Assembly (NCBI GenBank): GCA_905480595.1
Contig: CAJQQY010000229.1
Location: 1-45,731 of the forward strand
Reading direction: 5' to 3'
Length of the DNA: 45,731 nucleotides
Source: an uncultured Saprospiraceae bacterium
GTDB taxonomy: Bacteria; Bacteroidota; Bacteroidia; Chitinophagales; Saprospiraceae
In this document: positions 17,557 through 25,320 of the stretch, piece after piece
Numbering within the stretch: position 1 is the stretch's first letter
Layout of the letters: every line of letters begins with the position of its first letter
Position numbers and translations under genes: made by a program
Notes under the pieces: model-generated
Database searches by the model: none
Told to the model about the DNA's origin: nothing
What the model saw: the letters and a program-made list of their open reading frames with translations, nothing else

Positions 17557-19611
17557 ATGAAAAGAGTTTTTCTACACACTATTTTATTTTTAATGTCCTC
17601 GGTTTCTCTTTTTTCCAATAGCTGGGAAAGAGAATATAATACAGCTTCTATTGAAGCTGAAATAATAGTTAATGATTTAGTAACAGAAGACACTTTTTAT
17701 GTCCAAATCTATGATTGCCTCGTTTATGGAGACGTTTGTATTGATATTCCATTAGCTGATGTGGGTAATTATATTTTTTCCGAAGGAGGAAATATGTACA
17801 CCAATGGTTTTGAGGGATGTATGGAGTCATTTAGTTCAAGTTATGACTATTCTCAATTATTTGGTCAAGGAAATATTGGTCCATATATGTTGGAATCATG
17901 GGACATAGATGGAACTGAATTTTCAGGAGAGTTTGCTAATATTCCAGACCTAGTTGACTCTATGAATCTTTGGGATCCAACTGGAAATTGGGTACTTAAC
18001 ACTAACAATCAATCTATTACAGGTGGAAATCCAAGTTTGGAATATTACCCAATGGATGTGACGGTCATCTCAATTAATTTGCCATCAAGTATTCCGATAG
18101 GTTCATTTAATGTTTTTGAAGGAGTTTCTTTAAGCCTGTCAGCAGGGGAACATTGGATTCAAATAATTGATAATGGAGGCGGAATATGTGTTGACTCATT
18201 TTTTGTTAATGTTGTTTGCATTGAGACAGGAATTGAAAATTTCATTTTATTAGAAGATTCTATTCATACTTTTTGCTTTGACAATAGTGAATTATTAGGA
18301 CAAGTCATTTCGACTGAAATTCTTTGTCCAAGCACCGGTTTATCGCCTGCCGAATTTACTTTACTTGGAGGAAATGCATGTGTAGAAATTACTGCATTGA
18401 GTGTAGGTCAAGATTCAGCATGTTATGTTTTTTGTGATAATTTTGGATTTTGCGATACGACATACATTTATGTTACAGTAGAAGCTACACCATTTGAGAC
18501 AAGTGTAGAATGGATTTTTGAAACCATTTATTCTAATACGACTGAGCAGGCTTGCATTGATACAATGGATCTTCCTGGAAATACAATGAGTATTTTCAAT
18601 GACTGCCCCGATCAGTCTGGCGAGTATGTAATGTTTTCAATTGACCCATTATCTTATTGTATAGAGTATTCGGCAATTGATATTGGAAAAGATACAGCAT
18701 GTATAATTTTTATGGATGATTTAGGAAATGTGGATACTACTTATATTGTGGTTTGTGTTTCCAATCCAACACCAGATACTTTAACTCAAAATATTATTTT
18801 AGGAGATACCATTTCAGTTTGTATGGATTCAACTCAACTTGGAGGAAACCTTATATTGATAAATAATATTTGTGCAAATACTAACGGCCCAGCAAGTTTT
18901 TCAGTTGATACTTTAACTTATTGTGCTGAAATAATAGCCGACCAAATTGGTCAAGATACAGCCTGTATTATTCTTTGTGATAATTTTGGAGTTTGTGATA
19001 CGACTATTTTGATTGCAAATATTACGGAAAATACACCATTGATTTTGACTGCGGTAGATGATAATGGATCAGGTTTATATACTGATGTTTTGACATTAGA
19101 TGTTTGTCTCAATGATACGATTCCAGAAAATCAAGCTTTGACAAATTATTTTATTCTTTCTTCATTATCTGGGGGAATTGATCCACAATATGGCTCTGCA
19201 ACTTTTGTAAGTGAATGTAATATAATTTATACACCTGATGAGATTGATTGTGATGTGGTGGATAGTTTTATGTATGTGATTTGTACGTCGGATGTATGTG
19301 ATACAGCTCTTGTGACTCTTGCACTTAGTTGCGAACCAGTCATAGGAGAAGAGTTAGTTTTTTCCAATGGATTTTCTCCAAATGGAGATGAGATAAATGA
19401 ATTTTTTGAAATAGGAGGAGCAGAAACTTATCCTAATAATTCTCTAAGAGTTTTTAACCGATGGGGAAATGAAGTTTTTAAAACTGAAAATTATCAAAAT
19501 GATTGGGATGGAACTTTCAATGGAGCAAGATTGATGAACGGTACTTATTTCTACTTATTCAATGATGGTGAGGGAAATACTTACACGGGTTACGTGTATA
19601 TTCAGAAGTAG
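17557..19611 (+). CDS. T9SS type-B (CHU_C) surface protein with three Cys-rich repeats
   Basis: A 684-residue secreted protein with a signal peptide (about 1-21, ending SLFSNS). After an N-terminal beta region come three tandem modules at about 225-312, 315-404 and 405-491. Each has spaced cysteines and ends in a variant of GQDSACYVFCDNFGFCDTTY; the middle one has lost some cysteines. A cadherin-like segment (about 498-590) and a CHU_C sorting domain from about 602 (SPNGDEINEFF, FNRWGNEVF, NDWDGTFNG) follow. It is the first gene of the CHU_C / PorP / OmpA set, a pattern common in Bacteroidota in which the PorP/SprF-like partner assists secretion or attachment of the neighbouring CHU_C protein. 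Confidence 0.9.
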   Translation: MKRVFLHTILFLMSSVSLFSNSWEREYNTASIEAEIIVNDLVTEDTFYVQIYDCLVYGDVCIDIPLADVGNYIFSEGGNMYTNGFEGCMESFSSSYDYSQLFGQGNIGPYMLESWDIDGTEFSGEFANIPDLVDSMNLWDPTGNWVLNTNNQSITGGNPSLEYYPMDVTVISINLPSSIPIGSFNVFEGVSLSLSAGEHWIQIIDNGGGICVDSFFVNVVCIETGIENFILLEDSIHTFCFDNSELLGQVISTEILCPSTGLSPAEFTLLGGNACVEITALSVGQDSACYVFCDNFGFCDTTYIYVTVEATPFETSVEWIFETIYSNTTEQACIDTMDLPGNTMSIFNDCPDQSGEYVMFSIDPLSYCIEYSAIDIGKDTACIIFMDDLGNVDTTYIVVCVSNPTPDTLTQNIILGDTISVCMDSTQLGGNLILINNICANTNGPASFSVDTLTYCAEIIADQIGQDTACIILCDNFGVCDTTILIANITENTPLILTAVDDNGSGLYTDVLTLDVCLNDTIPENQALTNYFILSSLSGGIDPQYGSATFVSECNIIYTPDEIDCDVVDSFMYVICTSDVCDTALVTLALSCEPVIGEELVFSNGFSPNGDEINEFFEIGGAETYPNNSLRVFNRWGNEVFKTENYQNDWDGTFNGARLMNGTYFYLFNDGEGNTYTGYVYIQK

Positions 19612-19838
19612 GAATTTGTGACTGTAAAAAATAGACATAGTGATATTTTTTTTACTATATATTTAATCTTTTTATTTGTTAAAAAATTGGACTTAAGTTA
19701 TTGGTAGTCAATGGATTATCAATTGGCTAAATGTATGATTTTATTATAACCTTAAACTAGCATAGTTTTTGTTTTTAAAATGTGTGACGTAAATTGGACT
19801 TTAAAAAAAGCGGCTCACACAATAAATACCCATTTGAA

Positions 19839-20849
19839 ATGAGAAAAATATTTACTCTCTTATGCTTTGTTTGCTTTTTCGGACATTCTGCTTTTTCGCA
19901 GCAAGATCCGATGTTTACGAAGTATATGTTCAACAGTTTACATTATAACCCAGCTTATGCCGGTGCTAAAGATCACTTAGCTATTGGGTTACTTTACAGA
20001 AACCAATGGTGGGGCATAGATGGCGCACCGGTTACTCAAACTTTTACGATTCATACTCCCCTTAGAAATAAGAGAGTAGGTGTTGGATTTAGTGCTTACA
20101 ATGATGTTATTGGGCCTTCACACCAAATGGGTGCAAATTTCAGTTACGCATACAGAATTCCAATGGGGAATGGTGGACGAGGAAAATTAGCAATTGGATT
20201 GCAAGGAGGAGTGACGAATTGGCGAGCTGATTTTTCCAAAATAACTTTAGCTAATCAGAATGCATCAGTTGATGAAGCATTTATGGAGCAACAGCCAAGT
20301 TATTGGCTACCAAATTTTGGAGCTGGAATATACTACTACACTCGAAATTTTTATGTTGGATTTTCAAGTCCTCACTTAATTGAATATGACTTGAGAGATA
20401 ATGCCACTACTGATATCTGGGCAAGACAATATAGACACTATTTTGGTTCAATAGGAGCAGCTATTCCGATTAAAGGGGATATGATTATTTTCAAACCATC
20501 TATGTTAATTAAAAATGTTGGATTGTTGAGTAAATTCAACAAAGACGAAGCTTTCCAAGAAATTGGAGCACCAACAGAAATTGATATTGATTTATCAGTA
20601 TTATTTTATGAAGCACTTTGGATTGGAGCATCTTTCAGGACTGCGATTGAAGCATTTAATGATACAAGTTCATTTGACTCAGTTGATCTATGGGCTGCAT
20701 ATTACCTGCAAAATGGATTAAGAATTGGAGCTGCATATGATTATTCTTTAACAAAATTGCAAAATCCTGCTAGGGGATCATTTGAATTAATGTTAGGATA
20801 TGAGTTTAATTATAAAACAAAACAAATTGTAACTCCGCGTTACTTTTAA
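19839..20849 (+). CDS. porP: PorP/SprF family type IX secretion membrane protein
   Basis: PorP/SprF proteins are outer-membrane barrels. They anchor or help deliver type-B T9SS cargo, and in gliding species they help deliver SprB. I place the start at ATG 19839; the longer frame from 19794 begins with TTG and adds 15 polar residues before a clear signal peptide (MRKIFTLLCFVCFFGHSAFSQ). The mature N-terminus QQDPMFTKYMFNSLHYNPAYAGA is diagnostic. The 336-residue barrel has alternating strands such as RVGVGFSAYNDVIGP and ends FNYKTKQIVTPRYF. It follows the CHU_C gene by about 230 bases and precedes the PorE-like gene. The match to the family is strong. Confidence 0.93.
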   Translation: MRKIFTLLCFVCFFGHSAFSQQDPMFTKYMFNSLHYNPAYAGAKDHLAIGLLYRNQWWGIDGAPVTQTFTIHTPLRNKRVGVGFSAYNDVIGPSHQMGANFSYAYRIPMGNGGRGKLAIGLQGGVTNWRADFSKITLANQNASVDEAFMEQQPSYWLPNFGAGIYYYTRNFYVGFSSPHLIEYDLRDNATTDIWARQYRHYFGSIGAAIPIKGDMIIFKPSMLIKNVGLLSKFNKDEAFQEIGAPTEIDIDLSVLFYEALWIGASFRTAIEAFNDTSSFDSVDLWAAYYLQNGLRIGAAYDYSLTKLQNPARGSFELMLGYEFNYKTKQIVTPRYF

Positions 20850-20862
20850 TAAAGGTCTAAAC

Positions 20863-20898
20863 TTACGGCACATAAACCTTTTGGTTTAGGTATCGTAA
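20863..20898 (+). other. Nested weak hairpin upstream of the OmpA gene
   Basis: TTACG/CGTAA (20863-20867 with 20894-20898) encloses TAAACC/GGTTTA (20873-20878 with 20883-20888). It is 14 bases after the porP stop. It may be an attenuator or mRNA-processing site; no T-tract follows. Confidence 0.35.
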
Positions 20899-21021
20899 AC
20901 AAAAAGAGAAAACTACTAGACTTTAATCAATAGAATTGAATGGTCACCCATTCAAAACGAAATTTTCCAAAAAAATATTAATGTTTTCCCAAATACTGGG
21001 GATGATTAAAACACTACAAAC

Positions 21022-23493
21022 ATGATAAAACAGAAGGTGATTTTAGCTTTGTTGCTTTGTATAATAGCTTCAAGCAGCGCATTTGCTCAATTCTCAAAAG
21101 TAAAAAGAGCAAGAATGTATATGGAAGAGCTCAACTATATGGGAGCGATTGAATTATACAATCAGATCCTTGATAAGGATGATAATCCAGAAGCCAAAAT
21201 CAATATTGCTGAAGCATATCGAAAAGTTAATGATTCAGAAAATGCAGAATATTGGTACGGTCAAGTAGTTCAATTGGCTGATGCAGAACCAATTCACAAA
21301 TTATATTATGGTCAAATGCTCCAACGAAATGGAAAATGTGATTTGGCTAAAGAATGGTATCAAGCTTATGTTGATGCTGTTCCTGAAGATCAACGTGGAC
21401 AGTACTTAGTGCAAGCTTGCGATTACGAAGATGAGTTGCGTACCAAAAATGCAGGTATCTATGAAATCGTACATGTTGATTTCAATTCTAACTTAGATGA
21501 TTTTTCTCCAGCATATTATGATGATGGTTTGGTCTTCGCTTCAGAGCGAGACAAAGGTATAGCCATAGTTCGGACAACTGAATGGACAGGTAATCCTTTT
21601 AATGAATTATTTCAGGTGAAAAGACAAAAAGAAGGAAAAGAACCTGCAGAATATACTTATAAAAAACCTGAGAAGTATTCTAAAAAATTAAATTCTAAAT
21701 TTCATGATGCTGCGGTAACGTATAATAAAGACCAGTCTAAAATTTATTTCACAAGAAATAATATCATGAATGGAAAAGTTGGAAAAGATGATGATGGGAT
21801 TATCCGTTTGAAAGTTTTCTCTGCAACTATATCTGGTGATGAGTGGAAAGATTTAGAAGGTTTACCTTTTAATTCTGATGAGTATTCAGTTGCTCACCCA
21901 ACCTTAAATGCAGAGGGTACTAAGATGTATTTTTCATCTGACATGCCCGGTGGTTTTGGAGGAATGGATTTATACATGACTACGATGGATGGAAGCAGCT
22001 GGGGGCCACCGATCAACCTTGGTGCAAGAATTAATACAGAAGGAAGTGAAATTTTTCCATATTACGATAGCAATAGTGAAAGATTATATTTTGGATCTAA
22101 CGGACATGTTGGTTTAGGTGGATTAGATATCTATTATATGGATGACAAAGGAGAAGATCAATTTGGAGATGTAATCAACATGGGATATCCATTAAATACA
22201 ATTTCTGATGACTTCGGAATCATTTTCGACGAAGAAGGAAAAGAAGGATATTTTACTTCTGATCGTGAAGGTGGAGTAGGGCGTGATGATATTTATGCTT
22301 TTAGAAAATCTGCTGCTGCGATGGAAATCTTAGTGATTGATGAAGCGACTGGAGAACCAATTCCTGGAGCAACAGTTACTAATGATTGCACAGGCGCTGA
22401 AATGTTGACGAATACTGAAGGAAAAATCATGTTTGACATGAAAATGGATCAATGCTGCAATTTTGCTGCAAGCATGGATGAATATTTAGACAACTCAAAA
22501 GAAGGTTGTACTAAGAGTGTTGAAATGGGACAAAAGGTTTTTGTTGAAATTCCATTAAAAAAAGAAGTACTATTTAATTTAGATGTATTGGTAGTTGATC
22601 CGACAACTGGGATTCCAATCGAAGGGGCTATGTTAACTTTAACTAACGATTGCGAAGGTGTTGAGCCAGAAGTACTTTATACAGATTCAACTGGAATGCT
22701 TTCTTATGAATTAGCAGAAAATTGTTGCTATACTGTTACGGCTAAAAAAGACGGTTATTTTGGAAGTCCAGTAGAGAATCAATGTACTCGTGATTTGACT
22801 GAACCAACAACATTACAGGCCATTGTTAATTTGAGTCCAATTGTTGCACCAGAAGTAACTGATGAACCTATTGTTGGTAATAATCCACCAACTATGCCTG
22901 AAGGATATACTACAGATTCGGAAACAGGTCAACTAATAGATAAATTTGGAGAACCAGTAGATGGACCTCTTGGACAAGATTACTATGAAGATGGAATTCG
23001 TCAACCTAGAGAAGGAGAATTTCCTATCGTAGAAGGAGTAGAAACTCAAGAAGGGCAACCTATTGCATACTTGCTTCACATTTATTATGACTTCGATCAA
23101 TCTTATTTAAGAGATGAAGCTCAACCTGAGATTGACAAATTATGTAGAATGTTGACTGAAAATTCTGATTTAATTATTGAGATCGCTTCTCATACTGATT
23201 CAAGAGGATCATTCAGATACAACAGAAGTCTCTCACAAAGAAGAGCAGAATCAGTAGTTCGAGCTTTAGTTGATTGTGGAATTTCTGAACAAAGACTAGT
23301 AGCAAGAGGATATGGTGAAAACCAAAATATCAATAATTGTGCTAACCGAATTCCTTGTTCTGAAAGAGAACATCAAATGAATCGACGAACTGAATTCCGA
23401 GTAATCGGATGTATGAGTTGTGCAGATGTAAAAGCAATTTCTAAGCAGAATGACAATACAAAAGTAGATGAATGTGCAAGTTGCCCATTCTAA
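21022..23493 (+). CDS. PorE-like OmpA family protein (TPR, PD40, CarboxypepD-reg, OmpA)
   Basis: The 823-residue protein has a signal peptide ending SSAFAQ (about residue 23). Domain order: TPR-like helices (about 25-135), a PD40/WD40-like beta-propeller (about 150-425; DMPGGFGGMDLYM, GSNGHVGLGGLDIYYM, SDREGGVGRDDIYAF), two carboxypeptidase-regulatory-like domains (about 430-510 and 525-605; DEATGEPIPGA, DPTTGIPIEGA), and an OmpA peptidoglycan-binding domain (about 680-790; IYYDFDQSYLRDEA, IASHTDSRGS, NRSLSQRRAESV, MNRRTEFRVIG). This is the architecture of T9SS PorE and related linkers that tie the outer-membrane machinery to peptidoglycan. A Cys-rich tail (CASCPF) is present. It closes the CHU_C-PorP-OmpA set. 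Confidence 0.9.
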   Translation: MIKQKVILALLLCIIASSSAFAQFSKVKRARMYMEELNYMGAIELYNQILDKDDNPEAKINIAEAYRKVNDSENAEYWYGQVVQLADAEPIHKLYYGQMLQRNGKCDLAKEWYQAYVDAVPEDQRGQYLVQACDYEDELRTKNAGIYEIVHVDFNSNLDDFSPAYYDDGLVFASERDKGIAIVRTTEWTGNPFNELFQVKRQKEGKEPAEYTYKKPEKYSKKLNSKFHDAAVTYNKDQSKIYFTRNNIMNGKVGKDDDGIIRLKVFSATISGDEWKDLEGLPFNSDEYSVAHPTLNAEGTKMYFSSDMPGGFGGMDLYMTTMDGSSWGPPINLGARINTEGSEIFPYYDSNSERLYFGSNGHVGLGGLDIYYMDDKGEDQFGDVINMGYPLNTISDDFGIIFDEEGKEGYFTSDREGGVGRDDIYAFRKSAAAMEILVIDEATGEPIPGATVTNDCTGAEMLTNTEGKIMFDMKMDQCCNFAASMDEYLDNSKEGCTKSVEMGQKVFVEIPLKKEVLFNLDVLVVDPTTGIPIEGAMLTLTNDCEGVEPEVLYTDSTGMLSYELAENCCYTVTAKKDGYFGSPVENQCTRDLTEPTTLQAIVNLSPIVAPEVTDEPIVGNNPPTMPEGYTTDSETGQLIDKFGEPVDGPLGQDYYEDGIRQPREGEFPIVEGVETQEGQPIAYLLHIYYDFDQSYLRDEAQPEIDKLCRMLTENSDLIIEIASHTDSRGSFRYNRSLSQRRAESVVRALVDCGISEQRLVARGYGENQNINNCANRIPCSEREHQMNRRTEFRVIGCMSCADVKAISKQNDNTKVDECASCPF

Positions 23494-23532
23494 TATAAAA
23501 CGACCTTCTAAGTCTTTTTACAAATAAAAGTG

Positions 23533-23570
23533 AAAACTGTCTAGTCTTTGAAAAAAGGCTAGACAGTTTT
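23533..23570 (+). terminator. Intrinsic terminator after the OmpA gene
   Basis: AAAACTGTCTAG (23533-23544) pairs with CTAGACAGTTTT (23559-23570), and the T-run continues to TTTTTTTT. Clear rho-independent terminator. Confidence 0.9.
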
Positions 23571-23600
23571 TTTTGGAAAAAATAAACAAAAAATGAAAAT

Positions 23601-23616
23601 AGATGTTGTAACATCT
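23601..23616. promoter_or_regulatory. Candidate MarR operator overlapping the -33 box
   Basis: AGATGTT-GT-AACATCT is an inverted repeat with 7-base perfect arms and a 2-base spacer, of the size and symmetry of MarR-family sites. It covers the TTG at 23606-23608 used as the -33 element of the adjacent marR gene, so binding would block the gene's own promoter. Confidence 0.7.
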
Positions 23617-23636
23617 AATGTAATTGTATATATTTG
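23606..23636 (+). promoter_or_regulatory. marR promoter
   Basis: TTG at 23606-23608, a 20-base spacer, and TATATTTG at 23629-23636, an exact TAnnTTTG box. The expected start of transcription is about 12 bases before the ATG at 23655. Confidence 0.65.
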
Positions 23637-23654
23637 CATCATAATTATTTTAAC

Positions 23655-24107
23655 ATGAGATTAGAAGAAGAAATACAACAAAGTAAATTCAAAGATGAAT
23701 ACCATAAGTTAGGAGTAAATATTATTTACTCTGCTTCATGGATGAGTTCATTGCATTTACAGGTTTTAAAGAATTTCAATCTCTCCGTTCAACAGTTTAA
23801 TATTTTAAGAATATTAAACGGACGAGATCCAGAACCAGCAACGGTTAAATTATTAACAGAAAGAATGATTGATAAGATGTCTAATGCTTCTCGCCTTGTT
23901 GAGAAACTAAAACAAAAAGGACTAGTAGCTAGAACTTCTTGTTCTGAAGATCGAAGACGAGTAGACATTGCAATCACAGAAAAAGGAAAAAAAACAGTAG
24001 ATCAAGCTTCAAGAATTTTAGAAGGAGAAATAGATAACACACTCTCTGTATTGACTAAAAAGGAAGCAAAACAGCTAAATGATTTATTAGATAAAATGAG
24101 AGATTAA
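23655..24107 (+). CDS. MarR family transcriptional regulator
   Basis: A winged-helix dimeric regulator of 150 residues. I place the start at ATG 23655 (MRLEEEIQQSK), not the TTG at 23634, which lies inside the -7 promoter box. The DNA-binding region runs from about residue 45 (LSVQQFNILRILNG) through the recognition helix (MSNASRLVEKLKQKGLV) to the wing (SEDRRRVDIAITEKGKK), all typical. Helices at both ends form the dimer interface. It sits about 144 bases before a YceI gene, and MarR-YceI pairs are frequent in this phylum, so YceI is the likeliest target besides itself. A palindrome over its own promoter suggests autoregulation. The ligand is unknown. Confidence 0.92.
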   Translation: MRLEEEIQQSKFKDEYHKLGVNIIYSASWMSSLHLQVLKNFNLSVQQFNILRILNGRDPEPATVKLLTERMIDKMSNASRLVEKLKQKGLVARTSCSEDRRRVDIAITEKGKKTVDQASRILEGEIDNTLSVLTKKEAKQLNDLLDKMRD

Positions 24108-24250
24108 AATCTTTTCATTTTTTTTGAAATAATAGGTGTATATACATTTAATGTCTAAACCTTTTTAAGTAAACTTTGTTATAGAAAAATATATTTAATC
24201 ACGTTTCCGAAAAAAATTAAAATCGGAATTTTAAAATCAAATTAGAAATT

Positions 24251-24841
24251 ATGAAAAATTTATTCACATTAGCATTCGTAGCATTTTTTGCATTCGCATT
24301 TACTCCTAATAATGTAGGAGAAGGAACTCCTGTAGATACTAATAAAAGTGTAATTACTTGGAAAGGTTACAAAGTAACTGGAGAGCACGCAGGTATCTTA
24401 AAAGTAAAAAACGGGAATTTAGATTTCACAGATGGAAAATTGACCGGTGGAAGTTTTGATATTGATATGGCAAGTTTGGAAGTAACTGATTTGAAAGCTG
24501 GTCAAGGTAAGGAAAAGTTGGAAGGGCATTTAAAATCAGCTGACTTTTTTGGAACGGAGAAATTTCCAACCGCAAAATTTGAAATCACTAAAGTTGTATC
24601 AAGAGGTAAAGCAGGAGAGTACAAAATTACTGGAAATGTAACGATCAAAGAAACTACTAAAGAGATTAAATTCAATACAATGGTAACTGAAGCGAATGGA
24701 GTAAAAACTGCTAAAGCAGATATTACTTTAGATCGATCTGATTTCAATGTAAGATATGGATCTGGAAGTTTCTTCGATGGTCTTGGAGATAAAACAATCT
24801 ATGATGAGTTTGACTTAGCAGTAAGTTTAGTAGTTAAGTAA
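24251..24841 (+). CDS. YceI family periplasmic lipid-binding protein
   Basis: YceI proteins are lipocalin-like beta-barrels that bind long isoprenoid-type lipids in the periplasm. The 196-residue protein has a signal peptide (about 1-18, FAFAFT). Family signatures follow: SVITWKGYKVTGEHAGILK, SFDIDMASLEVTDL, LEGHLKSADFFGTEKFPTAKFEIT, the ITGNVTIKETTKEIKF strand, and LDRSDFNVRYGSG near the end. Length is normal. It follows the MarR regulator and ends in a strong hairpin, so it is either a separate unit or the second gene of a two-gene unit. A TGTATATACA palindrome (24137-24146) lies in its leader. Confidence 0.93.
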   Translation: MKNLFTLAFVAFFAFAFTPNNVGEGTPVDTNKSVITWKGYKVTGEHAGILKVKNGNLDFTDGKLTGGSFDIDMASLEVTDLKAGQGKEKLEGHLKSADFFGTEKFPTAKFEITKVVSRGKAGEYKITGNVTIKETTKEIKFNTMVTEANGVKTAKADITLDRSDFNVRYGSGSFFDGLGDKTIYDEFDLAVSLVVK

Positions 24842-24849
24842 AAGATAAT

Positions 24850-24888
24850 TAAGTTTAAGCATCATGTAATTTTTGATGCTTAAACTTA
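24850..24888. terminator. Hairpin after the YceI gene
   Basis: A 15-base perfect stem (24850-24864 with 24874-24888; core AAGTTTAAGCATCA) with a 9-base loop lies 8 bases past the stop. No strong T-run follows. Confidence 0.75.
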
Positions 24889-24901
24889 AAAATGATATTC
24901 A

Positions 24902-25201
24902 ATGAATACCAATTATCAACTAATCGAAAACGTAGCCGTTAAACAATATGAATTTTATATTGATGGGTTTATTCCAAAGATTGAATATATCAAAGTCAAA
25001 GGCAAGATATTTTTGACGCATACAGAAGTGCCAGTTGAGTTAGAAGGGAAGGGCATAGGTTCAGCATTAATTAAGCAAGTTTTGGAAGAAATAGATAAAC
25101 ATGATTTTGTAATTATTCCAACTTGTCCGTTTGTTGCAGCTTATATCAAGCGGCATCCTGAATGGAAAAGATTAGTGAAGAAAGGGATTAATATTGAATA
25201 A
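24902..25201 (+). CDS. Small GNAT-fold N-acetyltransferase (Gcn5-related CG type)
   Basis: This 99-residue protein belongs to the short GNAT clade that includes YidJ/YjdJ-like proteins. Key features are FLTHTEVPVELEGKGIGSAL (the acetyl-CoA pyrophosphate loop is contained in EGKGIGSAL), then the conserved VIIPTCPFVAAYIKRHPEW block, whose Cys and Pro are clade hallmarks. There is no signal peptide, so it is cytoplasmic. Substrates in this clade are poorly known. It starts 13 bases after the YceI hairpin and is followed by a double hairpin, so it may be its own short unit. Confidence 0.9.
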   Translation: MNTNYQLIENVAVKQYEFYIDGFIPKIEYIKVKGKIFLTHTEVPVELEGKGIGSALIKQVLEEIDKHDFVIIPTCPFVAAYIKRHPEWKRLVKKGINIE

Positions 25202-25206
25202 AAAAT

Positions 25207-25237
25207 CATTGGTGATTAAAGTGAATAACCACCAATG
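25207..25237. other. Hairpin after the GNAT gene
   Basis: CATTGGTG (25207-25214) pairs with CACCAATG (25230-25237), directly after the stop and before a second, terminator-type stem. Confidence 0.5.
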
Positions 25238-25246
25238 TGTAAAATG

Positions 25247-25277
25247 AAAGAGGTCAGAGTTTAACTCTGATCTCTTT
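25247..25277 (+). terminator. Intrinsic terminator for the GNAT gene
   Basis: AAAGAGGTCAGAGTT (25247-25261) pairs with AACTCTGATCTCTTT (25263-25277) with one G-T wobble, followed by a T-rich run (TATTTTTTTTC). It also separates the gene from the convergent CRTAC1 gene. Confidence 0.85.
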
Positions 25278-25320
25278 TATTTTTTTTCATAACAAGAATA
25301 TTAGATTTACGTTTTTAGAA

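Noticed and set aside
19794-19838. Longer N-terminus of PorP from a TTG
   Set aside because: The signal peptide begins at ATG 19839 and the extra residues are polar and uninformative.
23634-23654. TTG start of the MarR gene
   Set aside because: It overlaps the TATATTTG -7 box, so it would not be in the mRNA.
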